From Cyclobacteriaceae bacterium (GTDB lineage Bacteria; Bacteroidota; Bacteroidia; Cytophagales; Cyclobacteriaceae), in assembly GCA_028284125.1 (NCBI GenBank), contig JANQSI010000016.1, positions 62,001 through 126,000 of the forward strand: DNA of 64,000 nucleotides. Direction: 5' to 3'. Positions within the stretch are counted from its first letter, which is position 1, and each line of letters opens with the position of its first letter. The notes below the pieces were generated by a model. That model was given only the letters and a program-made list of their open reading frames with translations. It ran no database searches and was not told the DNA's origin. Positions 18,170 through 27,038 of this stretch are shown in pieces. The translations under genes were made by a program, and so were the position numbers.

Positions 18170-18208
18170 TTCCCCTGCTTTTGGTCGAGCAGGGGAATTA
18201 ATTTTTCA
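18170..18208 (+). terminator. Intrinsic terminator 2 after the PspC-GIN gene
   Basis: A perfect 9-bp stem (TTCCCCTGC at 18170-18178 with its complement at 18189-18197) encloses a 10-nt loop and is followed by a T-rich stretch that runs into the 3' end of the convergent membrane-protein gene. On the minus strand no T-run follows, so it acts on plus-strand transcripts. Confidence 0.65.
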
Positions 18209-19757
18209 GAAAATCAGGTTCAAGCTTGTACAAAGCGTAATCGTCAGTCAGATAAATTTCTCTCAAATTAAGCGCCTTTTTCGAGGGAAAAATAAGATGA
18301 GTGACTGTAGGGTATTTGCTTTTAATTTCAAGCACATCGCGAGTTGTGAGATTCTGATAGTTTGAAGCAATGACCCGCCTATGTTCAATATTCGGATCAA
18401 ACAGATTCTCATCCCTATTTATCATTTGAATCCGACGGTACCATTCAACCAGGTCTTCCGCTTTTTGAGGTGCATGTTTCCAGGAAACAAAAACCGCTCG
18501 ATTAGCCTCCATATAAAAGGTCTCCCAATCGGTTGGAATGATGAAAACAGCTTCTTCCGGTGTGTTTTGTCGAATCCATTTTGCCATTTCTAGATCGAAA
18601 GAGATTTTCGATTCAATGACATCTTTTTGGTAAGATCCAAGATTGAGTAATTCCTTGATGTTTGATTCTTTTTTTACAATAAAAAGTATTCCTGCTACAA
18701 CCACCGCGAAATAGATAATCGCTTGACTTCTAACCCATTTGATGTTTATCCTTTCACTAAGCAGACCAGAATAATTGGTTAGCAATGAGGACAAAATCAA
18801 AATCGTGAGGAATGGTTGAATGGTATCATTAAACCTGAAGAAGTAAAACCTCAAGAAGGATTGATCACCAACCAAATAAATCAAAACACCTAGAAGAGAA
18901 ATCAACACGCTGGTCAGTACGTAAAGTGTTAGGTGTTTCAGTTTTTCTTCTTTGACTATAAAAAGCATTCCTAGATTTAGAACTGAAAACAGAAATGGAA
19001 AGATGAGTGCCTCAACATATAGTTTAGGCAATACATGATAAGGCACACGTATGTGCACATAGACCTCCCAGCCAAGTCTGCTAATTTCCTGATCAACTGG
19101 TATAAAGAGATAGGAAAGAACTCCAATCAAACCCCAACTACCACCAATCAAAAAAGGATAGCTTTTTTTTAAGATCTCACGAATGGAAAGACCATTGTTG
19201 AACATCTGATAAACCAAAATGGAAGTCAAGCAAATCAAATGGTAACCTCCGACCAATAGATGAAGTGAGAGTGCAAATCCAGAATAAAGGAAAGCTGAAA
19301 GCAATTGCTTTTGAAGCACTGCACTTATCGCCAAAAAGGCAAATGAGTAAGCAAATACTTTGGTCTCTAGTCCACCTATCATCCATTCTCCGGCGGACAT
19401 GCCGGTGGGAAAAAATGTGAGGAAAACCATCAAGCCAGCACACCCCAGACTAAAATTTATTTTGGTTGCTTCTAACAGCTTGAGGTAAGCGAAAGAGAAA
19501 AAGAAATACGAAACAAGCCTTCCGAAAAATATGGTTGGGATAAAATCAAAAAGGTGAACAAAAAAACCTGAGACGTAACCAAATGGTATTCGATAGAGAA
19601 TCTCTAACTGGAGATACCAATCATTTTGCAGCCAGTCACTATTGAAAAGCGAATAGCCGTAAGGAATAACATCCATTTCATTGTATTCGACCATCAAAAC
19701 GAATTGGCTGATCGTCACAATGACCACCAGGATGATTACTTTGAGAACGGCATTCAC
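18198..19757 (-). CDS. Polytopic membrane protein, DUF6798-like
   Basis: A 519-residue protein with ten or more predicted transmembrane helices and a C-terminal soluble domain of about 140 residues ('MAKWIRQNTPEEAVFIIPTD'). The N-terminal topology and the acidic-aromatic loop 'FNSDWLQNDWYLQ' resemble GT-C-type glycosyltransferases or polymer ligases that use polyprenyl-phosphate sugars, but no catalytic motif is certain. The C-terminal region is like DUF6798. It stands alone between the PspC terminator and the ABM gene. Function unknown; envelope glycan or lipid modification is a guess. Confidence 0.6.
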   Translation of the reverse strand: MNAVLKVIILVVIVTISQFVLMVEYNEMDVIPYGYSLFNSDWLQNDWYLQLEILYRIPFGYVSGFFVHLFDFIPTIFFGRLVSYFFFSFAYLKLLEATKINFSLGCAGLMVFLTFFPTGMSAGEWMIGGLETKVFAYSFAFLAISAVLQKQLLSAFLYSGFALSLHLLVGGYHLICLTSILVYQMFNNGLSIREILKKSYPFLIGGSWGLIGVLSYLFIPVDQEISRLGWEVYVHIRVPYHVLPKLYVEALIFPFLFSVLNLGMLFIVKEEKLKHLTLYVLTSVLISLLGVLIYLVGDQSFLRFYFFRFNDTIQPFLTILILSSLLTNYSGLLSERINIKWVRSQAIIYFAVVVAGILFIVKKESNIKELLNLGSYQKDVIESKISFDLEMAKWIRQNTPEEAVFIIPTDWETFYMEANRAVFVSWKHAPQKAEDLVEWYRRIQMINRDENLFDPNIEHRRVIASNYQNLTTRDVLEIKSKYPTVTHLIFPSKKALNLREIYLTDDYALYKLEPDFLKN

Positions 19758-19794
19758 ATTCCGAATTTACACTTTTGACAGAGAATGAATGGCA

Positions 19795-20085
19795 CTAGTG
19801 ATGGTCCTCAAGCAACGAAAAAGCTTGAGGTTTTTCACTGAATAAAATCTTGGTTCGCTCCCAGGTCTTTTCAAAAAGTTCAGACGAACGGTATCCTTCT
19901 AAATCCTCTTCCTTTTCCCAAATGCTGAACGTGTAGTAGACATTATCCTTGGAGGCGTCTTTGCATAACTCAAGATGAGTGCAACCGGGCCGAGCCGCAA
20001 TCTTTTCTTTGACCTCCTCAAAAAGCGTGAGAAAGTCTTGCACTTTCTCAGGATCAAATTCCATTCGAACAATTCTCTTCAACAT
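19795..20085 (-). CDS. ABM-domain (antibiotic biosynthesis monooxygenase) protein
   Basis: A 96-residue ferredoxin-like dimeric alpha-beta barrel domain. The segment 'RPGCTHLELCKDASKDNVYYTFSIWEKEEDLEGYRSS' is typical of the ABM / YgiN superfamily, which includes quinol monooxygenases, haem-degrading enzymes and many of unknown activity. No substrate can be inferred. The gene lies 6 bp downstream of the SAM hydroxide adenosyltransferase gene, in the same operon. Confidence 0.85.
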   Translation of the reverse strand: MLKRIVRMEFDPEKVQDFLTLFEEVKEKIAARPGCTHLELCKDASKDNVYYTFSIWEKEEDLEGYRSSELFEKTWERTKILFSEKPQAFSLLEDHH

Positions 20086-20091
20086 CCTAAC

Positions 20092-20865
20092 TCAGTTTGA
20101 AAATTCGATATGGACGGGAGCATCAATGCCTAACCCGAGGAGTTGAGCCGCATTTCCCTTGTTTAATCCAATTTGAAGCACGCCAGTTGAGTTGAACAAA
20201 ACATAACAATCGCCAGACTCCACATCAGAGAAAAAGCTATTCGTTTGATCAAAGGATTCTCTGCCAAATCGGATAAGATACTTAGTCCCATTTCCATTGA
20301 TTTCGAGAATCTTGTCAAATTCAGATTTTGTGATGTTGGTGATCAGATTTCCAAATCGATCCACATTTACTACATTACCTGCAATCTCTCGTTTGGTGAC
20401 TTTCAGTTGTCGAGCGAAAAGTTTGACAATCTGATCAATTGGACTTCCAACTTTTTTCAAATCTCCCCCATTGGACAATTCAAGTGCAACTTCAGCCAAT
20501 CTCTCTTTCGCCGGAAACGTGTTTCCCGAAATATCAACTTCCACCATTTCAGTCGGTTCTTTCACGGAAAGCATACTGAACAAACCACAGTTGAACCCAA
20601 CAAAAAAATGACCGTCCAACTGCAAAGCAATTCCCGCGGATTTCTCTCGAACAGAATCAACTGAAACCAGGTGAACCGAACCTTCAGGAAATTCCTGATA
20701 AGCTGATTTCAACACAACTGCCGCATGAGAAATGTCGTAAGGTTTTATAGCATGCGAAATATCAACAACCTGCTGATTCGGGTTTTTTGATAGGATTTTT
20801 CCCTTTACGGCCGCCACATAGTGGTCATCCGTGCCAAAATCAGAGGTAAAGGTGATAACGGCCAT
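20092..20865 (-). CDS. SAM hydroxide adenosyltransferase (DUF62 family)
   Basis: A 257-residue protein opening with 'ITFTSDFGTDDHYVAAVKG', the signature of the SAM hydroxide adenosyltransferase family, followed by 'VDISHAIKPYDISHAA'. These enzymes hydrolyse S-adenosylmethionine to adenosine and methionine and are structurally related to fluorinases and chlorinases. The length fits the hydrolase subgroup. The visible sequence shows no 23-residue insertion typical of the fluorinase, so halogenation is not suggested. Divergent from phoH with 76 bp between. Confidence 0.88.
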   Translation of the reverse strand: MAVITFTSDFGTDDHYVAAVKGKILSKNPNQQVVDISHAIKPYDISHAAVVLKSAYQEFPEGSVHLVSVDSVREKSAGIALQLDGHFFVGFNCGLFSMLSVKEPTEMVEVDISGNTFPAKERLAEVALELSNGGDLKKVGSPIDQIVKLFARQLKVTKREIAGNVVNVDRFGNLITNITKSEFDKILEINGNGTKYLIRFGRESFDQTNSFFSDVESGDCYVLFNSTGVLQIGLNKGNAAQLLGLGIDAPVHIEFSN

Positions 20866-20941
20866 TTGAGGGTAAAAATCTTACTTTTGTTTTCGCAAAG
20901 CTATATATTTAACTGCGTAGCTTTTAAAAAGAGAATATCTA

Positions 20942-21898
20942 TTGCTAGAAAAAATAATCACTCTTGAAAATGTTTCCCTGGTAGATTTTCTGGGCATTGA
21001 AAACCAAAACATCAAGGCACTATCTGACGCTTTCCCGGATAGCAAAATTGTAAGTCGTGGGAACGAGATTCGCATAAAGGGAACCGCACCACAAATTCTA
21101 AAAATAAATGAAATTCTCAGTTCACTGTTGAACCACTACCACGAGTATGGAAAAGTGACGGACGAGAACGTGAAAGATTTTGTGACCAATGAGGAAAATG
21201 TAAAAGAAGAACTTGGCAAAACTCAAGTGCTTGTTCATGGTACAAAAGGCACTAAAATTTCCCCAAAGACGGTCAATCAGAAAAAGCTCGTAAAAGCGGT
21301 TGAAAAAAATGACCTGGTGTTCGCCATCGGACCGGCCGGAACTGGTAAGACCTACGTTTCCGTTGCACTTGCTGTTCGAGCACTAAAGAATAAAGAAGTC
21401 AAGAAAATCATCATAACACGACCAGCCGTTGAAGCTGGTGAAAACCTTGGTTTTCTTCCAGGAGATTTAAAAGAGAAAATAGATCCGTATCTACGGCCGA
21501 TCTACGACGCTTTGCATGACATGATTCCTGGCGAGAAATTGAAATACTACAACGAAAATGGAGTCATTGAAATTGCGCCACTGGCTTACATGCGTGGAAG
21601 AACACTGAATCATGCCTACGTTTTATTGGATGAAGCGCAGAACACCACTCCGATGCAAATTAAAATGTTCTTGACCAGGATGGGCCCCGATTCCAAAGTG
21701 ATCGTAACGGGAGACCGATCTCAAGTTGATCTTCCAAAAAATCAAACTTCAGGACTTATCGAAGCAGTTAAAGTCCTAAAAGACACCAAAGGAATTGGCT
21801 TTGTAGAATTGGATGATCGGGATGTTGTGCGGCATAAGCTGGTTAAGTCAATTATCAAGGCTTATAAGAATTACAAGCCAAAAAAATCCGACGAATAA
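20942..21898 (+). CDS. phoH: PhoH-family ATPase
   Basis: A 318-residue P-loop protein: an N-terminal KH-like region (about 1-65), Walker A 'GPAGTGKTYV' at residues 130-139 and Walker B 'AYVLLDEAQNTT' near 222, followed by 'GDRSQVDLP', the PhoH arginine-finger region. PhoH-like ATPases are linked to RNA metabolism (YbeZ, partner of the endoribonuclease YbeY). The start is a TTG at 20942, because no in-frame ATG precedes the conserved 'EKIITLENVSLVDFLG' opening seen in Bacteroidetes homologues. Confidence 0.9.
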   Translation: MLEKIITLENVSLVDFLGIENQNIKALSDAFPDSKIVSRGNEIRIKGTAPQILKINEILSSLLNHYHEYGKVTDENVKDFVTNEENVKEELGKTQVLVHGTKGTKISPKTVNQKKLVKAVEKNDLVFAIGPAGTGKTYVSVALAVRALKNKEVKKIIITRPAVEAGENLGFLPGDLKEKIDPYLRPIYDALHDMIPGEKLKYYNENGVIEIAPLAYMRGRTLNHAYVLLDEAQNTTPMQIKMFLTRMGPDSKVIVTGDRSQVDLPKNQTSGLIEAVKVLKDTKGIGFVELDDRDVVRHKLVKSIIKAYKNYKPKKSDE

Positions 21899-22003
21899 AG
21901 TTTGTCTATCATCTGTAGGCTCCTTTTGTTTCTCTCTTGGGAAATAAAATAATAGCTTCAATCATCACCCTTTCCTGAGCACTCTGAAAAAATAGGTGCT
22001 CAC

Positions 22004-24118
22004 ATGTATTTCTGGAATTCCTATCCATTTGTTCGACTTTCCGCTTCCCTGATCGCTGGAATTTTCTGTTTCCAGGTTTTTCCAGAATTCTGGAATTACT
22101 TCAATTATCTAATCAGTGGCCTTTTACTAGCGCTATTCATTTCGCTGTTGACGTCAACAAAAGTTGGGTACTATAAACTCCGGGTAGTGAATGGAATTTT
22201 GATTACCTCAATCTTCTTCCTAATCAGTGGAGAACTGGTAAAATCCAAATACCACAATTTGCCACAAAATCACTATTCTAAGCTTAACTGGAAGCACAAT
22301 GGATTTGCCGGAAAAGTAATTAGCTCACATACCGAAAGAACGAATCACTTCAGGTACGATTTCGAACTGGAGTATTTAGTCAATGATGATTCTATTCGTA
22401 AAGTCGATGGCAAAATTCAACTGTATATCAGAAAGGATACGGCGAACCAACTTCTATTCCAGTACGGTGATCAAATATTGGTCCATGGTAGAATGTTTGA
22501 AATCTCTGGTCCAGGAAATCCAAATGAGTTTAATTTCAAAAGGTATTCAAGCCTTCAAAATGTTTATAGTCATGCTTTTGTCCGAACCAATGATGTCAAG
22601 CTCGTTGGTAATGATCCTTCAAATCTTGTCTTTAAATATGCTTACCAATCGCAGACTAAAGCAGCAGAGATCATTGATCGGCATATCACTGCGCCCAGAG
22701 AAAATGGAATCGCCAAAGCCTTATTGCTCGGCATCAAAGACCATCTGGATAATGAAGTCAAAAAATCCTACTCAGCTGCTGGCGCGATGCATGTATTAGC
22801 TGTTTCAGGTTTGCACGTGGGCATTGTCTACTTGTTTCTTCAATTTCTTTTAGGAGGCTTGAAAAAAACGAACTTTGGAAGAAAGGCTTTCTCTGTCATT
22901 GCAATTATTGCCATCTGGTCTTATGCATTAGTCACAGGGTTATCTCCTTCTGTATTGAGAGCGGCTACCATGTTTTCAATCGTTGCTTTTGGAGAAATAA
23001 ACTCCGCCAAAGGAAACGTCTATAACTCATTGGGGCTTGCAGCATTCGTTTTGCTACTATTTGATCCCTATCTCATTTATTCTGTCGGCTTTCAATTATC
23101 CTTTTCAGCGGTCTTTGGTATCGTCTATCTGCAACCGAAGATTTATCGTCTACTTGAGTTTAATGCCTTGCTACTCGATAAGGCCTGGGCAATCACTTGC
23201 GTTTCGATTGCTGCACAACTCGCCACTTTTCCTTTAACTGCCTACTACTTTCACCAATTCCCAACTTATTTCCTGGCATCCAATCTAATTGTTATACCAG
23301 CAGCTACCGTGATGCTAGTTAGCGGAATAGGAATGTTGGTGTTGGACCCAATACTTACCGAACTCAGTCAGTTGCTGGGATTTGTACTTTCGAAAGTTAT
23401 CTGGTTGGTCAATGAATCCGTATCGATTGTTGAATCTTTACCCAATAGCCTGATTGAATGGATCTATCTTGACTTGCCAGGATTGATCATGACTTATTCC
23501 ATTGTCATTTTTCTTCTATGGGGACTTCACCATCGATCCTTCAAAACGATCCTTATCGGTGTGGCTCTATTTCTAGGTTTTCTTCAAATTCAATTTCGTT
23601 CTACCAGTTCACAATCATCTATCAATCAAATTATTTTCTATGAGATAAAAGGAGAAAAAGTCATTGATCATATCATGGGACATCAAGCAAGGCTTTATGT
23701 TGAAAATGAAGTCAACGACTTGGAGCTGCTTTCCTATCAAATAAATCCCAATCGACTTGCTTCAGGTTTGGAACCGATTGCTTTATCAATCCAAAACATA
23801 AACAACTCAGGTGAATTCAAAGTTGAGCCACCATTTACTTACGGAATTATAGGGGGTAAAAAGATCTTATATGTTGATTCAACAACATTCAAATTTGAAT
23901 TCGATCATTTAATCAAATCAGACGTACTGATTTTAGAGAATGGATCGATCAAAAGTTTAAACTGGCTCATGAAGCATTTTCAATTCAAACATCTAATCAT
24001 CGGAAACAAAAACTCCCGTTACTATAGCACCAAAATGAAGCAACAAGCTAACACTTTGAACATACTCGTTCACTCTTTAATTGAGGATGGTGCGTTCGTT
24101 CTAAATGTCCGCAAATGA
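22004..24118 (+). CDS. comEC: ComEC/Rec2-family competence protein without a metallo-beta-lactamase motif
   Basis: A 704-residue membrane protein. An N-terminal OB-like DUF4131 region (about 25-180) is followed by the Competence domain with the hallmark 'GAMHVLAVSGLHVGIVYLF' and about ten transmembrane helices up to about residue 530. The last 170 residues occupy the place of the metallo-beta-lactamase domain, but no HxHxDH metal site can be found, so this part is degenerate, as in other Bacteroidetes ComEC proteins. ComEC forms the channel for single-stranded DNA uptake. No other competence gene is near. Confidence 0.85.
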   Translation: MYFWNSYPFVRLSASLIAGIFCFQVFPEFWNYFNYLISGLLLALFISLLTSTKVGYYKLRVVNGILITSIFFLISGELVKSKYHNLPQNHYSKLNWKHNGFAGKVISSHTERTNHFRYDFELEYLVNDDSIRKVDGKIQLYIRKDTANQLLFQYGDQILVHGRMFEISGPGNPNEFNFKRYSSLQNVYSHAFVRTNDVKLVGNDPSNLVFKYAYQSQTKAAEIIDRHITAPRENGIAKALLLGIKDHLDNEVKKSYSAAGAMHVLAVSGLHVGIVYLFLQFLLGGLKKTNFGRKAFSVIAIIAIWSYALVTGLSPSVLRAATMFSIVAFGEINSAKGNVYNSLGLAAFVLLLFDPYLIYSVGFQLSFSAVFGIVYLQPKIYRLLEFNALLLDKAWAITCVSIAAQLATFPLTAYYFHQFPTYFLASNLIVIPAATVMLVSGIGMLVLDPILTELSQLLGFVLSKVIWLVNESVSIVESLPNSLIEWIYLDLPGLIMTYSIVIFLLWGLHHRSFKTILIGVALFLGFLQIQFRSTSSQSSINQIIFYEIKGEKVIDHIMGHQARLYVENEVNDLELLSYQINPNRLASGLEPIALSIQNINNSGEFKVEPPFTYGIIGGKKILYVDSTTFKFEFDHLIKSDVLILENGSIKSLNWLMKHFQFKHLIIGNKNSRYYSTKMKQQANTLNILVHSLIEDGAFVLNVRK

Positions 24119-24138
24119 CCATAGAAACACAAAAAAAG

Positions 24139-24154
24139 TGTTCGTTTACGAACA
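24139..24154. promoter_or_regulatory. Perfect palindrome, candidate upstream activator site
   Basis: Exact 7-bp arms (TGTTCGT and its complement) around a TT centre. It lies about 80-90 bp upstream of the start point predicted from the sigma-54-like promoter at 24207-24222, which is the usual location for enhancer sites of NtrC-family activators. Autoregulation by the downstream response regulator is the simplest idea. Confidence 0.45.
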
Positions 24155-24206
24155 ACCTATTATATTTAAGCAACCTCTAGGCCTCAGAATCGCTCTTTTA
24201 TTCTGT

Positions 24207-24222
24207 TGGCATAGTTGTGGCA
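24207..24222 (+). promoter_or_regulatory. Sigma-54-type (-24/-12) promoter
   Basis: The stretch TTGGCATAGTTGTGGCAT has GG at 24208-24209 and GC at 24220-24221 separated by exactly 10 bp, with TTGGCA and GCAT around them, close to the sigma-54 consensus TGGCAC-N5-TTGCW. It precedes a gene for a sigma-54-dependent activator. If used, transcription starts near 24232-24234, which excludes the upstream GTG at 24217 as the translation start. Confidence 0.55.
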
Positions 24223-24249
24223 TTTTACACAATACCAAACAAGACAACC

Positions 24250-25629
24250 GTGGAAGAAACAATTGACAAAATACTCATAATAGACGATGATGAAGATGTG
24301 CTCTTGGCAGCTAAGATGCTACTCAAGAAACACATTAAAGAAGTAGTCATTGAAAAGGACCCTAGAAAAATTCCATTCCTTTTGAACAACGATAGCTTCG
24401 ATGTAATTCTACTTGACATGAATTACAGTCAGGACACGACAAGTGGAAAAGAAGGATTTTATTGGCTGGAGCAGATTCTAGAAAAAGATCCTGATTCTGT
24501 CGTCATTTTAATTACAGCCTTCGGTGATGTTGAAATGGCAGTACGAGCGCTTAAAGCGGGAGCTACAGATTTTGTCTTGAAGCCATGGCAAAATGAGAAA
24601 CTCCTAGCAACACTATCTAGTGCGTCGAAATTGAAAAAGAGCCGAAAGCAAGTGACTCAACTGAAGCAGACGAGCAAAGCACTTCAGGAAGATAGCAATT
24701 TGGCCTTCAAGGACATCATTGGTAATAGCGACGCAATCAAAAAAGTATTTAAGCTCATCGACAAAGTAGCCGCTACTGAAGCTAATGTTTTGATTCTAGG
24801 TGAAAATGGTACTGGAAAAGAATTAATTGCCAGGGCCATTCATCAAAAATCATTGCGCAAAGACATGCCATTTATTGGCGTAGACATGGGTGCGATCACT
24901 GAGTCACTTTTTGAAAGTGAGCTATTTGGTCACAAGAAAGGATCATTCACTGACGCAAAAGAAGACCGAGCCGGGAGATTTGAAGTAGCTACTGGTGGTA
25001 CGTTGTTTTTGGACGAGATCGGTAATCTTAGTCAGCCTTTGCAATCCAAATTGCTCACAGCACTGCAAAACAGGAAGGTGACAAGAATCGGTAGCAATCA
25101 GGAAATAGAAGTTGATATCCGGCTGATTTGTGCCACTAACATGCCAGTGTACGACATGGTGAATGACAACACTTTCCGCCAGGATTTACTATACAGAATC
25201 AATACGGTCGAAATCAATTTGCCACCGCTAAGAGAGCGAATGGAAGACATGGAAAAGCTGGCAAATCATTTCACCAAACAATACGCTGGCAAATACAGAA
25301 AGAATATAAGTGAAGTCGCACAATCGACGGTTGCTAAGCTCCAAAAGTATCCATGGCCAGGGAACATTCGTGAGCTTCAGCATGCCATTGAACGAGCCAT
25401 CATCATGAGTGACAACAGCCAATTAATGCCCGACGACTTTTTCTTTTTATCTCAAAAACCAGAAAGTTCCGTATCGCTCGAGCCAGATACCTACAATTTA
25501 GATGATATGGAAAAATCTGCCATTCAAAAAATGATTAACAAACACGAGGGAAACATCTCCAAAGCTGCCAAGGAACTAGGGCTTACACGTGCCTCGCTTT
25601 ATAGAAGATTGGAGAAACATGATTTATAA
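24250..25629 (+). CDS. NtrC-family sigma-54-dependent response regulator
   Basis: A protein of 459 residues from the GTG at 24250; a longer frame starts at a GTG at 24217, but that lies inside the -24/-12 promoter. Domains: receiver (residues 7-120, phospho-acceptor Asp56 in 'VILLDMNY', Lys111), AAA+ ATPase (155-390, Walker A 'GENGTGKE' about 184-191), Fis-type helix-turn-helix at the end ('KAAKELGLTRASLYRRL'). The sigma-54 contact loop reads GSFTDA (231-236) instead of GAFTGA, a variant close to those I recall in Bacteroidetes regulators. Its stop overlaps the start of the cognate kinase gene, so it forms a two-component system. Confidence 0.9.
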   Translation: MEETIDKILIIDDDEDVLLAAKMLLKKHIKEVVIEKDPRKIPFLLNNDSFDVILLDMNYSQDTTSGKEGFYWLEQILEKDPDSVVILITAFGDVEMAVRALKAGATDFVLKPWQNEKLLATLSSASKLKKSRKQVTQLKQTSKALQEDSNLAFKDIIGNSDAIKKVFKLIDKVAATEANVLILGENGTGKELIARAIHQKSLRKDMPFIGVDMGAITESLFESELFGHKKGSFTDAKEDRAGRFEVATGGTLFLDEIGNLSQPLQSKLLTALQNRKVTRIGSNQEIEVDIRLICATNMPVYDMVNDNTFRQDLLYRINTVEINLPPLRERMEDMEKLANHFTKQYAGKYRKNISEVAQSTVAKLQKYPWPGNIRELQHAIERAIIMSDNSQLMPDDFFFLSQKPESSVSLEPDTYNLDDMEKSAIQKMINKHEGNISKAAKELGLTRASLYRRLEKHDL

Positions 25630-26992
25630 ATCCTTCAAATTTCAGCTTGTAGCACGGATAATCGTCCTATTGGTAACGATGATGTTGTTTACCAATCTGT
25701 ACAATTCCGACACCTACTTCTTTACCAAGTTTTTGGTATTCGTGGCGGTCGTTGTACAAGGTTATTACTTATATCTCTTGGTCGAGAAATCGAATAGAGA
25801 GGTCGTTCATTTCCTGGAAAGTATCCATTATGATGATTTCACAAACACGTATCCGGAAAAGAAGAACTCTTCAAGTCAAGCTTCGCTTTATCATCAATTC
25901 AATGAGATTCTTGACAAATTCCGAGAGATCAGAGCTGATAAAGAAGCCCAGCACCAATATTTAAAAACGATTGTTCAGCACATTGGAATTGGGATCATCA
26001 CATTCGATGAGCTCGGTGAAGTACAGATCATCAACAATGCAGCAAAAAAACTTTTGGATGTCAAGTTGATCAAGAACATTAATCAAATTGGAAAGACGTA
26101 TCCAAAGCTGCTTCAATCATTTTCTGATCTGAAAACAGGTGGTCGTGATTTGATCAAGATCACAAAAAATGAAGAAGAAGTTCAGCTGGCGGTTTATGCA
26201 ATAGAACTTTCGCTTCTTGGAAAAGCTTTCAAACTTGTTTCTATTCAAAACATCCAATCGGAATTGGAAGAAAAAGAAATGGAGGCATGGCAAAACCTGA
26301 TTCGTGTTTTAACTCATGAGATCATGAATTCTGTAACCCCGATCTCCTCTCTTGCCTCAACGGTGGAAACCGAGCTTGATGATTTTGTGAAGGCTGGAGC
26401 AGATGTCGCGGAGATTAAAAATGATCAGATTGAAGATTTTTATTTGTCTGTAAAAACAATCCACAATAGAAGTGAAAGCTTAATCAAATTCGTTTCCGAT
26501 TTCAGAAACATGACAAGGATCAAGCATCCTGAATTGGAAGAAACAAAAATTGAAGATCTGATCCAACATGTGACAATGCTACTCCGACCTGATTTTGAAC
26601 AGCACAGCATTGAAACGGACATTTCCATAAAACCTGACCTTAAGATCAATCTAGACAAGGAACAGATCGAGCAGGTGGTTATCAATATCGTGAAAAATGC
26701 AGTTCAGGCTTTAGCAGCAGATGATACTGGAGAAAAGGAAATCAAAAAATTGACGATCACAGCAATGAATGGCGAGTCTGGAGGAGCGTACATTAGTGTT
26801 GTTGATAATGGTGTAGGCATTGAAGAAGAAGCCTTGAAAAAGATCTTTATTCCATTCTTTACCACGAAAAAGAGTGGATCGGGTATTGGACTTAGCCTTT
26901 CCAAACAGATCATGCGAAACCATGGTGGCAGCATCAGCGCCAAATCACAAATTGGTGAAGGGACCGAGTTTTTGCTTAAGTTTCCGAACTAG
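25619..26992 (+). CDS. NtrY-like sensor histidine kinase
   Basis: A 457-residue membrane kinase from the ATG at 25619, which overlaps the regulator gene by 11 bp; a longer frame from 25589 would add ten non-conserved residues. Two transmembrane helices (about 10-28 and 35-55) bracket a very short loop, so it probably senses a membrane or cytoplasmic signal. A PAS-like region (about 110-215) follows, then HisKA with His233 in 'VLTHEIMNSVTP', and HATPase with the N box 'NIVKNAVQAL' and G boxes 'DNGVGI' and 'GSGIGLSLSKQI'. It is the partner of the sigma-54 regulator upstream. Confidence 0.9.
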   Translation: MIYKSFKFQLVARIIVLLVTMMLFTNLYNSDTYFFTKFLVFVAVVVQGYYLYLLVEKSNREVVHFLESIHYDDFTNTYPEKKNSSSQASLYHQFNEILDKFREIRADKEAQHQYLKTIVQHIGIGIITFDELGEVQIINNAAKKLLDVKLIKNINQIGKTYPKLLQSFSDLKTGGRDLIKITKNEEEVQLAVYAIELSLLGKAFKLVSIQNIQSELEEKEMEAWQNLIRVLTHEIMNSVTPISSLASTVETELDDFVKAGADVAEIKNDQIEDFYLSVKTIHNRSESLIKFVSDFRNMTRIKHPELEETKIEDLIQHVTMLLRPDFEQHSIETDISIKPDLKINLDKEQIEQVVINIVKNAVQALAADDTGEKEIKKLTITAMNGESGGAYISVVDNGVGIEEEALKKIFIPFFTTKKSGSGIGLSLSKQIMRNHGGSISAKSQIGEGTEFLLKFPN

Positions 26993-27038
26993 ATTTTAGA
27001 TAGAAGCTACAGCCTTAAGCTTCACAACTTGTGGCTAA

